Notes: a model not told the origin generated them from the sequence alone. Positions 27,301-34,838 are shown, counted from the stretch's first letter. The stretch is DNA of 64,000 bases from UBA4055 sp964648295 (GCA_964648295.1 CAZYNH010000001.1:186001-250000); one strand, 5' to 3'. Program-made: numbers and translations.

Positions 27301-29037
27301 AACGAAGCCGGTACTGTCGCGAGCAACACCAAAACATGGTCAGACGCCTCCGCAGTAATCAATGACAGCCTCGCTTACAGAGTTCTCGGATACAAAGGAA
27401 CATATACTTCAACATACTCACAGGCAGATGTAAGCTCATTAACATTCCCGCCGCCCACAAACCTGACATTCACAAAACTCGACCTGAATTCCATCAGACT
27501 GAACTGGACGGATAATTCAAACATGGAAGACGGCTTCAAAATTGATAAAAAAGTCGGTGACAATGCATGGGTGACCGCTTATGCAACTACCGCAGCAAAC
27601 GCTGTAACATGGACAGACGATAACGCAGATGTCAATCAGACCTTACAATACAGAGTTTATACATATTCAGGCAGTTTCGTATCCAATTATGTAGAAACAA
27701 CAGCAATAGATAACACTTTCCCCGCACCGACAAATCTAACAACAACACAGATCAGCATAACAAGTGCAAATATAGCTTGGAATGACAACAGCACGGGAGA
27801 AGAAAAATTTGAAATTGAACGAAAACTCTCAGCCGATGCAACATATATCAAGATCGGTGAAGTAACAGGCAGCACCGCTACAACAAAAGCATACACAGAC
27901 ACAACCGTAGTCCCTTCAAGCACTTATGATTACAGAGTAAAAGGAGTTTTTGGAACAAACTCTTCAGCTTACATAACAAAAACCGGATATGAAAACACAT
28001 TCGCAGCGCCAACTAACCTAACAGCTTCAGTCGAATCTGAAACATCTATAAAACTAACTTGGACTGATAATTCAGTAGGTGAAGATGGCTTTAAGATTGA
28101 TCGAAAAATTGGAGCAGCTGGCACATGGGTAACAGATTACGCATCAGTAGCATCGAATGTTTCAACATGGACAGATAACGGATTATCTATTGGCATAACA
28201 TATTATTATAGAGCCCGAGCATATAACTTAACATATAACAGTAACAACACAAGTGAAATCTATGCTGAAATCGCACCTGCTGGTTTTGTTTCAATTCCAA
28301 TTGGCAGTTTTGATATGGGTCAAACTGGTGTAGAAATACCCGTTCATAATGTAAGTATAACAAGACCTTATTATCTTGGGAAATATGAAATAACTCAAAA
28401 AGAGTGGTTAACGATAATGGAGACAAATCCTGCCCACAATTATGGTGTAGGGGATAACTATCCCGTTTATTATGTTAGTTGGAATGCTATACTTGTATAT
28501 TGTAACAAGCGAAGTATAACGGAAGGCTTAACACCGTGCTATAGCATAAACGGTAGTACAGATCCAACAACTTGGGGAAACATTCCAACATCGAGTAGCT
28601 CAACATGGGACGGGGTTATCTGCAACTGGGAAGCAGATGGATACAGGCTACCTACGGAAGCTGAATGGGAATACGCAGCTCAGTATAATGACGAAAGAAC
28701 ATACCCTTGGGGCGAAACAATACCTTCAAGCGACTTATGTAACTATAACTCAAATGTCGGTTCAACTTCTATTATTGGCAGCTACCCATTAGGTAAAAGT
28801 AAGCTCGGTTTGTATGACTTGTCAGGTAATGTTAGAGAATGGGTCTGGGACTGGTTTAGCAGTTATACGAGTGATTCTCAAATTGATCCTACTGGGCCTG
28901 TCATTGTAGATGGAAATAGAATACAAAGAGGAGGTAGCTTCCCTTATGAAGGTGTGGTAACATGTTCAGAACGTACTGGTGCAAGTCCTTACATGGGTTA
29001 CTATGATTATGGATTTAGAGTTGCTAGAACTAAATAG
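24328..29037 (+). CDS. Giant lipoprotein: ~14 Fn3-like repeats plus C-terminal FGE-sulfatase domain
   Basis: 1569 residues. A signal ending in a lipobox-like Cys ('LLIIWAC', Cys20) is followed by 'NPFDSSYGDPDP', a short anchor motif seen in FCB-type surface lipoproteins. Residues ~40-1315 are a tandem array of about 14 fibronectin-III-like domains of ~90-95 residues, thirteen of which carry the motif W-x-DNS-x-G-E-x-GF-K-I. Residues ~1318-1569 are a formylglycine-generating-enzyme/SUMF1 domain: 'FVSIPIGSFDMG', 'PYYLGKYEITQKEW', 'RLPTEAEWEYAA', 'LYDLSGNVREWVWDW' and 'RIQRGGSF'. Only one of the two SUMF1 active-site Cys positions appears filled (in 'VTCSERTG'), so catalysis is doubtful and a binding role is plausible. 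Confidence 0.9.
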   Translation: MKKFIISLTITASLLIIWACTDLEHSNPFDSSYGDPDPLKKLDLTIEKIDRIKLVWDDDYYSKDSNYTFKIDRKLGEDGLWEEDYKIFKSKYTSFTDSSAGIDQLNFYRVKVAFDGNISDPIEASVHSPFNPPSSIILNRKDIKTIQISWNDNSNGEDGFKIDRYSNGAWATGFKTLGQNATTWTDSAAVLNDSIRYRIYGFRKSYNSQMAMTNLIDNTIPAPSNLSVQQNDVSTFELNWTDNSTGEQGFIVERSIDGGSFSVLSTLPANTTSYIDTSVSKGKSLSDVSYRVVSYYGTFKSAYTETSSGIEFPAPGSLSYEKLTISSIKLNWADNSLSEDGFKIEKKVGGGSWTAYATVAKNTITWTDTSVEINQTVQYRIYAYKGINTSSITESSVIDNTFPAPTGITFTKVSVSSIKIDWLDNSNGEDGFKIDRSVNGTWTNSYASLAGNIKTYTDASAPINSTVIYRVYAYKSTSVSASVSTTSIVNTFPAPTNPTITQLAVNSVKIDWVDNSTGEDGFKIDKKNDTGVWTTAFASVGSNITTYTDNAAAISDSLQYRVYGYKGTAYSAYAYTSASDLTFPPPTNVTYTRPSIISIKLDWFDNSTGETGFKIDRSVDGGAWVIAYGTVSADVVTWTDANAPINKNIQYRIYGYTTTDASSYATSAVITNTFPAPVLNTVTQQTVSSFKLDWSDNSTGEEGFKIERKIDAEAYVQIASVGANIITYTDSSINKKGYTTVYYRVRAFKGTDYSTYSEKTQTISFPAPSNVGYVKTSVSSITVNWSDNSNGEDGFKIDKKVGSSEWVLTYGTTAANAVSWLDSNAEPNTSIQYRVYAYKGSNSSTASYSATIDNTFPAPLNISTEKLTISSIKVNWTDNSTGESGFIIDRKVGVEAWAAYDTTAANAVTWSDNSAVINANLQYRVKGYKSSYYSNYLESSQISNIFPAPTNLILTQVKKLQKAVTIRLDWTDNSTGEDGFKIFKKNDVGNWNEAGTVASNTKTWSDASAVINDSLAYRVLGYKGTYTSTYSQADVSSLTFPPPTNLTFTKLDLNSIRLNWTDNSNMEDGFKIDKKVGDNAWVTAYATTAANAVTWTDDNADVNQTLQYRVYTYSGSFVSNYVETTAIDNTFPAPTNLTTTQISITSANIAWNDNSTGEEKFEIERKLSADATYIKIGEVTGSTATTKAYTDTTVVPSSTYDYRVKGVFGTNSSAYITKTGYENTFAAPTNLTASVESETSIKLTWTDNSVGEDGFKIDRKIGAAGTWVTDYASVASNVSTWTDNGLSIGITYYYRARAYNLTYNSNNTSEIYAEIAPAGFVSIPIGSFDMGQTGVEIPVHNVSITRPYYLGKYEITQKEWLTIMETNPAHNYGVGDNYPVYYVSWNAILVYCNKRSITEGLTPCYSINGSTDPTTWGNIPTSSSSTWDGVICNWEADGYRLPTEAEWEYAAQYNDERTYPWGETIPSSDLCNYNSNVGSTSIIGSYPLGKSKLGLYDLSGNVREWVWDWFSSYTSDSQIDPTGPVIVDGNRIQRGGSFPYEGVVTCSERTGASPYMGYYDYGFRVARTK
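24445..28275 (+). repeat. Tandem Fn3-domain-coding repeats
   Basis: About 14 in-frame units of roughly 275-290 bp inside the giant lipoprotein gene. Each unit encodes a beta-rich domain with the block 'DNSTGEDGFKIDRK' or a close variant about 20 residues in, a 'TYTD' or 'TWTD' strand in the middle, an 'YRVYAYKG'-like strand near the end, and a linker of the type 'NTFPAPTNLT'. The first unit is the most diverged. DNA identity between units looks only moderate, so they have been duplicated long ago or are diverging under selection. Confidence 0.85.
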
Positions 29038-29074
29038 GAAAATTTGAATCTAATAAAACAAAGGCTACACTTAT

Positions 29075-29884
29075 ATGGATATTTCAGAATTAATTCAAAC
29101 AGTAGATAATGAATTCACCACAATTTTTTCATTCCCATTATTTTCCCAAATACCTGCTTCTAATATATCAGAATTGAATAATCCTGTAAATGATAAAGAT
29201 TCGTTTATTACAAGGCTGACTCAGTATAGTACGATTTTCGACAATTTCAATAAAAAAGAAATGGATACTATTACTGGAGGAAAAACACAAGGAACAAGAG
29301 AATGTTTAGAAAATTTTTTAAAAAGTAAACTAAAAAATGAACAAATATTTATTGATGACAAAATAATCAATCCGATGAAATTATTTTGTCTTTTAAGAGA
29401 TTACGTTGTTCATGGGAGAAATCGAAATAAAGGAAAAGCAATAAGCTATTTTAAGTTAAGTGATCCAATAGAAGACTTTGAGAGTTCTTGGAAAAGTGCC
29501 GTGTCAGTTTATCAAAGTATATTTCTCTCAATTTCATTTTTATTAAAATCTGTAAACCTAGAAACGATAAAATCATCAAAATTAAATAAAGAAACAGAAG
29601 ATTTGCTAGTAAGACAGTTTATAGCTGATTGCTCTTATTATTTTGAAGATCGTAGAACAAATGCCTTGTTTAGAGAAATAATAGAAAAAGGGCCTGTCTC
29701 AGATGTTGAATTGGCTAAGATTTTTAATATTAATGTAATTGAATTGCGGAGAATTCTTTATCCGTTTGTAGACAAACTCATTTTAACGCAATACAAAGCT
29801 TACAATGAAACTTTAATCTCATTAAAACCCTACTTTTACGATTATAAAGATATTATTACTAAAGAAATGGCTGGTAATCCATGA
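29075..29884 (+). CDS. Unrecognised protein with HEPN-like motif and winged-helix-like C-terminus
   Basis: 269 residues, A+T-rich codon use unlike the core genes. Mostly helical. At residues 108-113 it has R-D-Y-V-V-H inside 'CLLRDYVVHGRNRNKG', which fits the R-x4-6-H active-site motif of HEPN ribonucleases. The C-terminal part ('ALFREIIEKGPVSDVELAKI' then 'RRILYPFVDKLIL') looks like a winged-helix. No family is recognised. Its stop overlaps the start of the next gene by 4 nt, so the two are a unit. The pair resembles toxin-antitoxin or defence modules in size and coupling, but that is inference from one motif and context. Confidence 0.6.
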   Translation: MDISELIQTVDNEFTTIFSFPLFSQIPASNISELNNPVNDKDSFITRLTQYSTIFDNFNKKEMDTITGGKTQGTRECLENFLKSKLKNEQIFIDDKIINPMKLFCLLRDYVVHGRNRNKGKAISYFKLSDPIEDFESSWKSAVSVYQSIFLSISFLLKSVNLETIKSSKLNKETEDLLVRQFIADCSYYFEDRRTNALFREIIEKGPVSDVELAKIFNINVIELRRILYPFVDKLILTQYKAYNETLISLKPYFYDYKDIITKEMAGNP

Positions 29885-30507
29885 GAACAAAATTTCTCAA
29901 GGTAACGGATTCTTGTACTGAATTGTTTTATCTTATAATACAGTTTCAAGAATCAGATAAAGAATATCTGGATAAATGTGGACAGTCTTGCAGGTTAAAG
30001 ATTATCATAAATTTATCAGATAAACCAGTATCATGTTTTTCTGGATACGATTTAGATGATAGGCGTGGGAATACAATTGCGAACCTTACGAAATTGATGG
30101 AAACGAATGGGACAATAAACGGATTAAAAGAAATAATACATAATACAGTAGATATAAGCCATTTACCTGACGAATTAGATGTGGAAGAGGCACGGTGGGC
30201 ATATATACACACAAACCTGAATCAAGATATAGATGATTCTTTAAATGAAATCATTGAGAATGTATGTAGCGATCGCAACTATGGAATTACACTTAACAAA
30301 TATATCTTTAAACGAATTGATCATGAATATACAATTCTTATTGTAGAAAAAGAATCTAATAAAGTAATTTACGAAAATACATTTATTTCAGCAAATCCAA
30401 GTAAGATTTATAATAAATATTTATGGATTCCAATAGAAGAGATTTCAGATATAGATTTTATAAAATTTTATGAAGGAAATAAAGGTGTTCAAAAAATTGA
30501 AGTATAG
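29881..30507 (+). CDS. Unrecognised protein, partner of the HEPN-like gene
   Basis: 208 residues, starting in an ATGA overlap with the preceding gene. A+T-rich. No signal peptide or membrane segment. The N-terminal half has beta-rich features ('ELFYLIIQFQESDKEYL', 'LKIIINLSDKPVSCF'), the C-terminal half alternates strands and acidic helices ('ISDIDFIKFYEGNKG'). No catalytic motif that I recognise. Translational coupling suggests it binds or controls the HEPN-like protein. Confidence 0.6.
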   Translation: MRTKFLKVTDSCTELFYLIIQFQESDKEYLDKCGQSCRLKIIINLSDKPVSCFSGYDLDDRRGNTIANLTKLMETNGTINGLKEIIHNTVDISHLPDELDVEEARWAYIHTNLNQDIDDSLNEIIENVCSDRNYGITLNKYIFKRIDHEYTILIVEKESNKVIYENTFISANPSKIYNKYLWIPIEEISDIDFIKFYEGNKGVQKIEV

Positions 30508-30564
30508 CAAAAATATATTGTTTTAAAAATTGACAGTAAATTTTACCCTTATGCAGGATTAACA

Positions 30565-30699
30565 ATGAGAAACACAAACTCAATAAAACTATTAAATCAA
30601 AAACAAATTTGTGATGTGTACGAAGAAATCGTACATTTGAACTTGCTGAATTTTATTTCTGAACAAAGTTTTAAATTTCAAATAGAATTTGAAAATTAA
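30565..30699 (+). CDS. Possible small ORF, 44 residues
   Basis: ATG 30565 preceded by CAGGA at 6 nt and running 44 codons to TAA, in the 206-nt gap before the AlbA_2 gene. Predicted product opens 'MRNTNSIKLLNQKQICDVYE' and ends 'FKFQIEFEN'. The palindrome copy at 30617-30635 lies inside it. No homology is recognised; it may equally be a gene remnant or chance. Confidence 0.25.
   Translation: MRNTNSIKLLNQKQICDVYEEIVHLNLLNFISEQSFKFQIEFEN
30617..30635. repeat. 19-bp palindrome, copy 2
   Basis: TGTACGA-agaaa-TCGTACA, identical to the copy at 21464-21482 except for one loop base (G for A). The two copies enclose about 9.1 kb containing the OLD/TOPRIM pair, two envelope genes and the HEPN-like pair. 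Confidence 0.7.
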
Positions 30700-30713
30700 C
30701 AACGGAATCGTGT

Positions 30714-32363
30714 ATGCCTGATAAAAAAATGATAGATTTATTGCGTAGCCTCATCCAGACTTGGGAAAACGAGGTTATTGAGTTCAAGGAAGCGAATGAT
30801 AATTTTCCGACTTCAGATATCGGGAAGTATTTTTCTGCTCTGTCGAACGAGGCTAACTTGAGAGGTAAAGATCGTGCGTGGCTTGTGTTCGGTGTTCATA
30901 ATAAAACCCGAAAGATTGTCGGTACTGATTATAGGATGGAACCGGAAAGGCTTCAGAGTCTTAAGATGCAGATTTCGCAGAATACTGAACCTACTGTTAC
31001 TTTTCGTAATATTCATGAAGTATTTACGGACAGTTTGAGGGTGATTTTGTTTGAAATTCCTTCTGCGCCGATTGGTATTCCTATTTCATGGAACGGGCAT
31101 TATTATTCTCGCTCCGGTGAAAGCTTGGTTTCTCTCGGCTTGAATAAGCTCGATGAGATCAGAAAGCAGACTTCGGCATCTGATTGGACGGCAAAGATAA
31201 TTGATGAAGCTACGGTTGAGCATCTTGACCCTGATGCTATTGAAAAGGCTCGTGAGGCTTACGGAGAAAAATATTCAAACCGCTTTACAGAATCAGAAAT
31301 AAAAAAATGGTCTGTGCCTGTTTTTCTCGACAGGGCAAGGCTGACTATATCGGGTAAGATCACAAGGACTACTTTGATCCTTCTCGGTAAAAAAGAATCG
31401 TCGCATTTTCTTCTTCCCTATCCGTCTCAGATCACATGGAAACTTGAAGATAAAGAAAGAGCTTACGAACATTTCGCGCCGCCTTTTTTATTGAGTACTT
31501 CCGAGCTTTATCAAAAAATAAGAAATTATCAGATCAGAATTCTGCCTGAAAACAGCCTGATCCCCGTTGAAGTTTCCAAATATAAACAGAGAGTTATTCT
31601 TGAAGCTCTGCATAACTGTATAGCTCATCAGGATTATACAAAAAATTCCAGAATTATCGTAACTGAATATGCGGATAAACTTTCTTTTGAGAATGTAGGC
31701 AGTTTTTATGAGGGCTACCCTGAAGATTATATCGCCGGGACAAAAACACCGCACAGTTATAGAAATTCTTTTCTTGCTCAGGCGATGGCCGAGTTAAAAA
31801 TGATAGACACTTTAGGCTATGGCATTCATGAAATGAATACGGAACAAGCGAAAAGATTTTTTCCGTTGCCTGATTATGATCTTTCGGAGCCGGGAGTTGT
31901 CAAAGTTTCAATATACGGAAAAGTATTCGATCCTGCTTACAGCAACCTGCTCATACAGAATCCCGATCTTGCGTTAGAGGATATTATAGCTCTTGACAGA
32001 GTTCAGAAAAAGCTTCCTTTGACGGATGAAATGATAAAAAGGTTGAGGAACGCACAGCTTATAGAAGGCCGGAAGCCGAACTTTCACATTTCGCTAAAAG
32101 TCGCGAAAGTGACAGACAAGAAAGTTGACTATATAAAAACCAAAGGCTTTGATGATTCATACTGTAAAGACTTGATACTTGAGTTCATAAAAAAATGGGG
32201 TGAAATATCCCGCAAACAAGCTGAAGATCTTCTTTGGGATAAATTGCCTGATATTTTAGATGATAAAGCTAAATTCAATAAGGTTACTTATATTTTGCAG
32301 AGTCTGAAAAAAGATAACTTCATATTTTTAGGAAAAGCTAAAAAATGGAAAATAAATTTATAA
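30714..32363 (+). CDS. AlbA_2 (Schlafen-like) domain protein with RecG-C/HATPase_c_4 region
   Basis: 549 residues. N-terminal AlbA_2 domain: 'ENEVIEFKEANDNFPTSD', 'KDRAWLVFGVHNKTRKIVG' and 'IPISWNGHYYSRSGES'. The middle carries the 'putative ATP-dependent helicase RecG C-terminal' (HATPase_c_4) features: 'ILEALHNCIAHQDYT', 'RIIVTEYADKLSFENVGSF' and 'GYGIHEMN'. A winged-helix-like tail follows ('FIKKWGEISRKQAEDLL'). Proteins of this design are common accessory genes, often read as transcriptional regulators or nucleic-acid-binding ATP-linked proteins. The previous gap holds a palindrome and a doubtful small ORF. Confidence 0.82.
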   Translation: MPDKKMIDLLRSLIQTWENEVIEFKEANDNFPTSDIGKYFSALSNEANLRGKDRAWLVFGVHNKTRKIVGTDYRMEPERLQSLKMQISQNTEPTVTFRNIHEVFTDSLRVILFEIPSAPIGIPISWNGHYYSRSGESLVSLGLNKLDEIRKQTSASDWTAKIIDEATVEHLDPDAIEKAREAYGEKYSNRFTESEIKKWSVPVFLDRARLTISGKITRTTLILLGKKESSHFLLPYPSQITWKLEDKERAYEHFAPPFLLSTSELYQKIRNYQIRILPENSLIPVEVSKYKQRVILEALHNCIAHQDYTKNSRIIVTEYADKLSFENVGSFYEGYPEDYIAGTKTPHSYRNSFLAQAMAELKMIDTLGYGIHEMNTEQAKRFFPLPDYDLSEPGVVKVSIYGKVFDPAYSNLLIQNPDLALEDIIALDRVQKKLPLTDEMIKRLRNAQLIEGRKPNFHISLKVAKVTDKKVDYIKTKGFDDSYCKDLILEFIKKWGEISRKQAEDLLWDKLPDILDDKAKFNKVTYILQSLKKDNFIFLGKAKKWKINL

Positions 32364-32427
32364 GAACTTATAAGAACTTTCATGCGTACATTTTCGCTTC
32401 TCATGCAGTTTTATAGCTGATTTTTAT

Positions 32428-32461
32428 AAGAAGTTTATGAGAACTTATGTGAACTTTATGA
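32428..32461 (+). repeat. Short iterated repeats upstream of mntA-hepT
   Basis: Three head-to-tail units of GAA(C/G)TT(A/T)... starting at 32430, 32441 and 32451, i.e. with 10-11 bp spacing (one helical turn). A further pair of GAACTT units starts at 32364 and 32374, again 10 bp apart. Such helically phased direct repeats are typical of operator sites; the obvious candidate regulator target is the toxin-antitoxin pair downstream. Binding is inferred. Confidence 0.5.
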
Positions 32462-32537
32462 GAAATAAAGTTATAGTTTTGGAAATTTGGGATTTTATTC
32501 GTATATTATCGTTTGGAAATTATAAAGGGTTTCGGTT

Positions 32538-32846
32538 ATGATGTCGAAAGCAGATATAGTAAAAAAAATCAGGTCGAAAAAACGATTAATGAGATCTTTG
32601 GGCATTTTAAAGCTGTCACTTTTCGGTTCTGCTCTTAACGATACTCAGGATGAAAACAGCGATATTGATCTTTTGGTTCAGTTCGAAGGCAGTCAAAGTC
32701 TTTTTCGCATAATAAAAGCTCAGGAAGAGTTAAAAAAATATTTAGGTAAAGAGGTTGATCTCGTCACGGAAGATTCTCTTTCGGTATATTTTAGAGATAA
32801 AGTTATGAGCGAGATGGAGACTATTATAGATGAAAAATCCCGATAA
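32538..32846 (+). CDS. mntA: MntA-type nucleotidyltransferase antitoxin
   Basis: 102 residues. Minimal nucleotidyltransferase fold: 'LSLFGSALN' with Gly30-Ser31, the metal-binding Asp42-x-Asp44 in 'NSDIDLLV', and a third Asp74 in 'GKEVDLV'. In the MntA-HepT system the antitoxin inactivates the HEPN toxin by adding AMP to a tyrosine beside its active site. The gene overlaps the HepT gene by 17 nt. An ATG pair (32538, 32541) makes the exact start uncertain by one codon. Helically phased repeats lie upstream. Confidence 0.9.
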   Translation: MMSKADIVKKIRSKKRLMRSLGILKLSLFGSALNDTQDENSDIDLLVQFEGSQSLFRIIKAQEELKKYLGKEVDLVTEDSLSVYFRDKVMSEMETIIDEKSR

Positions 32847-33159
32847 TAAAAAGCTTGTTTTACATATCAAAGATGCCTGCGAGAGTATTTTCAAATTCAT
32901 AGAAGGTAAAAATTACGACGATTTTTCCAAAAATGACATGCTTTTAAGCGCGGTTATAAGGAAACTTGAAGTAATAGGAGAAGCTTCCTCGAAAACAACG
33001 GATGAGTATCGTAATGAGAACAAAGAAGTGCCGTGGTCAATTATGATCGGCATGAGAAACCGGCTCATTCACGGTTATTTCGGTGTTAACAGTAAGACGG
33101 TCTGGGATACAGTTAAAGAAGATATTCCGATTCTTTACGATAAAATCTTAAACCTTTAA
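32830..33159 (+). CDS. hepT: HepT-type HEPN RNase toxin (DUF86)
   Basis: 109 residues. DUF86/HepT signature 'MIGMRNRLIHGYFGVN': the R-x4-H catalytic motif (Arg76 to His81) followed by Gly-Tyr83, the tyrosine that MntA adenylylates. 'LLSAVIRKLEVIGEA' is the conserved helical segment before it. As a ribonuclease it cleaves cellular RNA when freed from MntA. The ATG lies inside mntA, so the pair is translationally coupled. It ends 115 nt before dnaA. Confidence 0.92.
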   Translation: MKNPDNKKLVLHIKDACESIFKFIEGKNYDDFSKNDMLLSAVIRKLEVIGEASSKTTDEYRNENKEVPWSIMIGMRNRLIHGYFGVNSKTVWDTVKEDIPILYDKILNL

Positions 33160-33274
33160 AATTCAACTCCGGTTTTTGCGATAAAATGCACTAAGTTTTT
33201 GTTTGCAATAGTATAATCTTTATTTATATTACTTACCTAATTTATTATAAGTAAATAACAGGCAGGATTTCGCC

Positions 33275-34651
33275 ATGAATGACATGAACAGGATAGAAAC
33301 TCAGTTTAAAGATAAAATCAAAAGTTTTCTAAACCAGAATTCGTTCAACACATGGATCAAACCGGTAAAGATCGTCAATATTGACGGAGAGAACATTTCT
33401 TTTCAGGTGCCGTCAAAGGTGCATATCGACTATATCAAAGGACAGTACAGGTCGGTTTTCGAAAAAACGCTTAAGGAGATACTCTCAAGCGAGAATATCA
33501 ATATTAAATTTTTGATCGACTCTGATACCGACTTTAATTTTGAGACTAAAACAGGGACGGAAGTCGCAGTAAAAAAACCAAAAGAGATATCAAAGGGAAG
33601 AATAGCCCCGTACAAGGAAACTTCTTTAAACCCGAAATACACTTTTGAGAATTTTGTCATGGGTAACGGCAATGAAACGGCCTATGTGTCCTCTCTTCAG
33701 GTCGCCCAGAATATAAAAAAGACCCAGTACAATCCGCTTTTGATCTTCGGAGGAGTGGGCCTCGGAAAAACGCATCTTGTTTCCGCGATCGGGAACCATG
33801 TTTTTAATCATGATCCCAATATGAAAATACTCTATATGACATCGGATATATTCGTGTTCCAGATAATCAACCACATAAAAAACAAAACTATTGATGATTA
33901 CAAAGCTTACCTGAGAACGAAAGACCTTATCATAATCGACGATATCCAGTTCTTCGCCAAAAAAGACAAGAGCATGGAAGAGCTTTTCCATATCTTCAAT
34001 TACATTTATAACAGCGGGGGCCAGATAGTCCTTACTTCAGATTTCCATCCCAATGAGATACACGAGCTTGACGACAGGCTTAAATCAAGGTTTAAAATGG
34101 GTTTAATAACAGATGTTAGGGCTCCGGATCTTGAGACGAGGGCGGCTATAATCCGACTCAAGGCGGAAGAAATAAGTTTCAACCTCGATGATGATATCGT
34201 TATGTTCATTGCCAATAATATAAACACGAATGTCAGAGATCTGGAGGGTGCGGTAAAGAAACTGTATTTCCACCATTCGCATTTTAACAAAGAGATAAGT
34301 ATCGGTAAGGCGAAAGAAATATTAAAAGAACTTATCACATCAAAAAAATCGACCCTTAATATTGATAAGATACAGGATATAGTCTCTGAATTTTTCTCCA
34401 TCCCTAAAGATCTTTTAATGAAAAAAACAAGAACGAAAGAAGTGGCAGAAGCAAGGGCTGTCGCAATGTATCTCTGCACAACTCAGCTTAAAGCTACTAC
34501 CACAAGTATAGGCGTGCATTTCGGCGGAAGGGAGCACAGCACAGTATCACATGCCGCGGCCAAAATACAGAAAAAACTGAGCGCGAAGGATCCTGAAACT
34601 GTCAAAATGATAGACGAGATACTTAATGTGATTAACTTATCAACATGTTAA
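33275..34651 (+). CDS. dnaA: Chromosomal replication initiator protein DnaA
   Basis: 458 residues, standard. Domain I 'FKDKIKSFLNQNSFNTWIKP', a short linker (about residues 85-112), domain III AAA+ with Walker A 'GGVGLGKTHL' (about residue 160), Walker B 'LIIIDDIQFFA' and 'DDRLKSRFKMGLI' (box VII region), and domain IV with the DnaA-box-binding 'GVHFGGREHSTVSHA'. It melts the origin in its ATP form. It heads the dnaA-dnaN-recF-DUF721-gyrB block. The gap before it contains an A+T-rich stretch but no clear DnaA boxes. Confidence 0.98.
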   Translation: MNDMNRIETQFKDKIKSFLNQNSFNTWIKPVKIVNIDGENISFQVPSKVHIDYIKGQYRSVFEKTLKEILSSENINIKFLIDSDTDFNFETKTGTEVAVKKPKEISKGRIAPYKETSLNPKYTFENFVMGNGNETAYVSSLQVAQNIKKTQYNPLLIFGGVGLGKTHLVSAIGNHVFNHDPNMKILYMTSDIFVFQIINHIKNKTIDDYKAYLRTKDLIIIDDIQFFAKKDKSMEELFHIFNYIYNSGGQIVLTSDFHPNEIHELDDRLKSRFKMGLITDVRAPDLETRAAIIRLKAEEISFNLDDDIVMFIANNINTNVRDLEGAVKKLYFHHSHFNKEISIGKAKEILKELITSKKSTLNIDKIQDIVSEFFSIPKDLLMKKTRTKEVAEARAVAMYLCTTQLKATTTSIGVHFGGREHSTVSHAAAKIQKKLSAKDPETVKMIDEILNVINLSTC

Positions 34652-34838
34652 CAGGAAGGTTTTGTGAATAATTTTTATGACAGGTTATACACCCTGTATT
34701 CAAAAGATATAAACACGATCTCTGACAGATCCGGTTTTATATCTTTTTATTATTCCGAGGATTATAGAGTTATTCACTTATCGCCGGAGTTAATATTTAA
34801 CAATAGGATTATTTAAATAAATTAAATTTATAAAAAAG
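34637..34838. other. Candidate chromosomal origin (oriC) between dnaA and dnaN
   Basis: DnaA-box-like 9-mers: TTATTCACA on the minus strand at 34663-34671 (full match to TTATNCACA), TTATACACC at 34685-34693, TTATTCACT at 34770-34778 and TTATCAACA at 34637-34645 (one mismatch each; the last lies in the dnaA 3' end). An A+T-only-like tract at about 34790-34835 could be the unwinding element. dnaA-dnaN gaps are a common origin site. Three of the four boxes are imperfect, and a small ORF overlaps, so the call is tentative. Confidence 0.5.
34664..34816 (+). CDS. Possible small ORF (50 residues) between dnaA and dnaN
   Basis: GTG 34664 lies just after AGGAAGG (34653-34659) and opens a 50-codon frame ending at TAA 34814-34816, covering most of the dnaA-dnaN gap. 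The product would read 'MNNFYDRLYTLYSKDINT' at the start and 'HLSPELIFNNRII' at the end. The long open frame in A+T-rich DNA and the good RBS favour a gene; the overlap with DnaA-like boxes argues for a non-coding origin. No family is recognised. Confidence 0.35.
   Translation: MNNFYDRLYTLYSKDINTISDRSGFISFYYSEDYRVIHLSPELIFNNRII

Noticed and set aside
24445..28275. Minisatellite or CRISPR-like repeats
   Set aside because: The repeats are in-frame protein domains (Fn3-like) with moderate DNA identity.
30530..30552. Promoter with TTGACA at 30530-30535
   Set aside because: No acceptable -10 hexamer at 16-18 nt; the hexamer alone is not enough in A+T-rich DNA.
33160..33274. Origin of replication upstream of dnaA
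   Set aside because: The gap is A+T-rich but contains no clear DnaA boxes, unlike the dnaA-dnaN gap.
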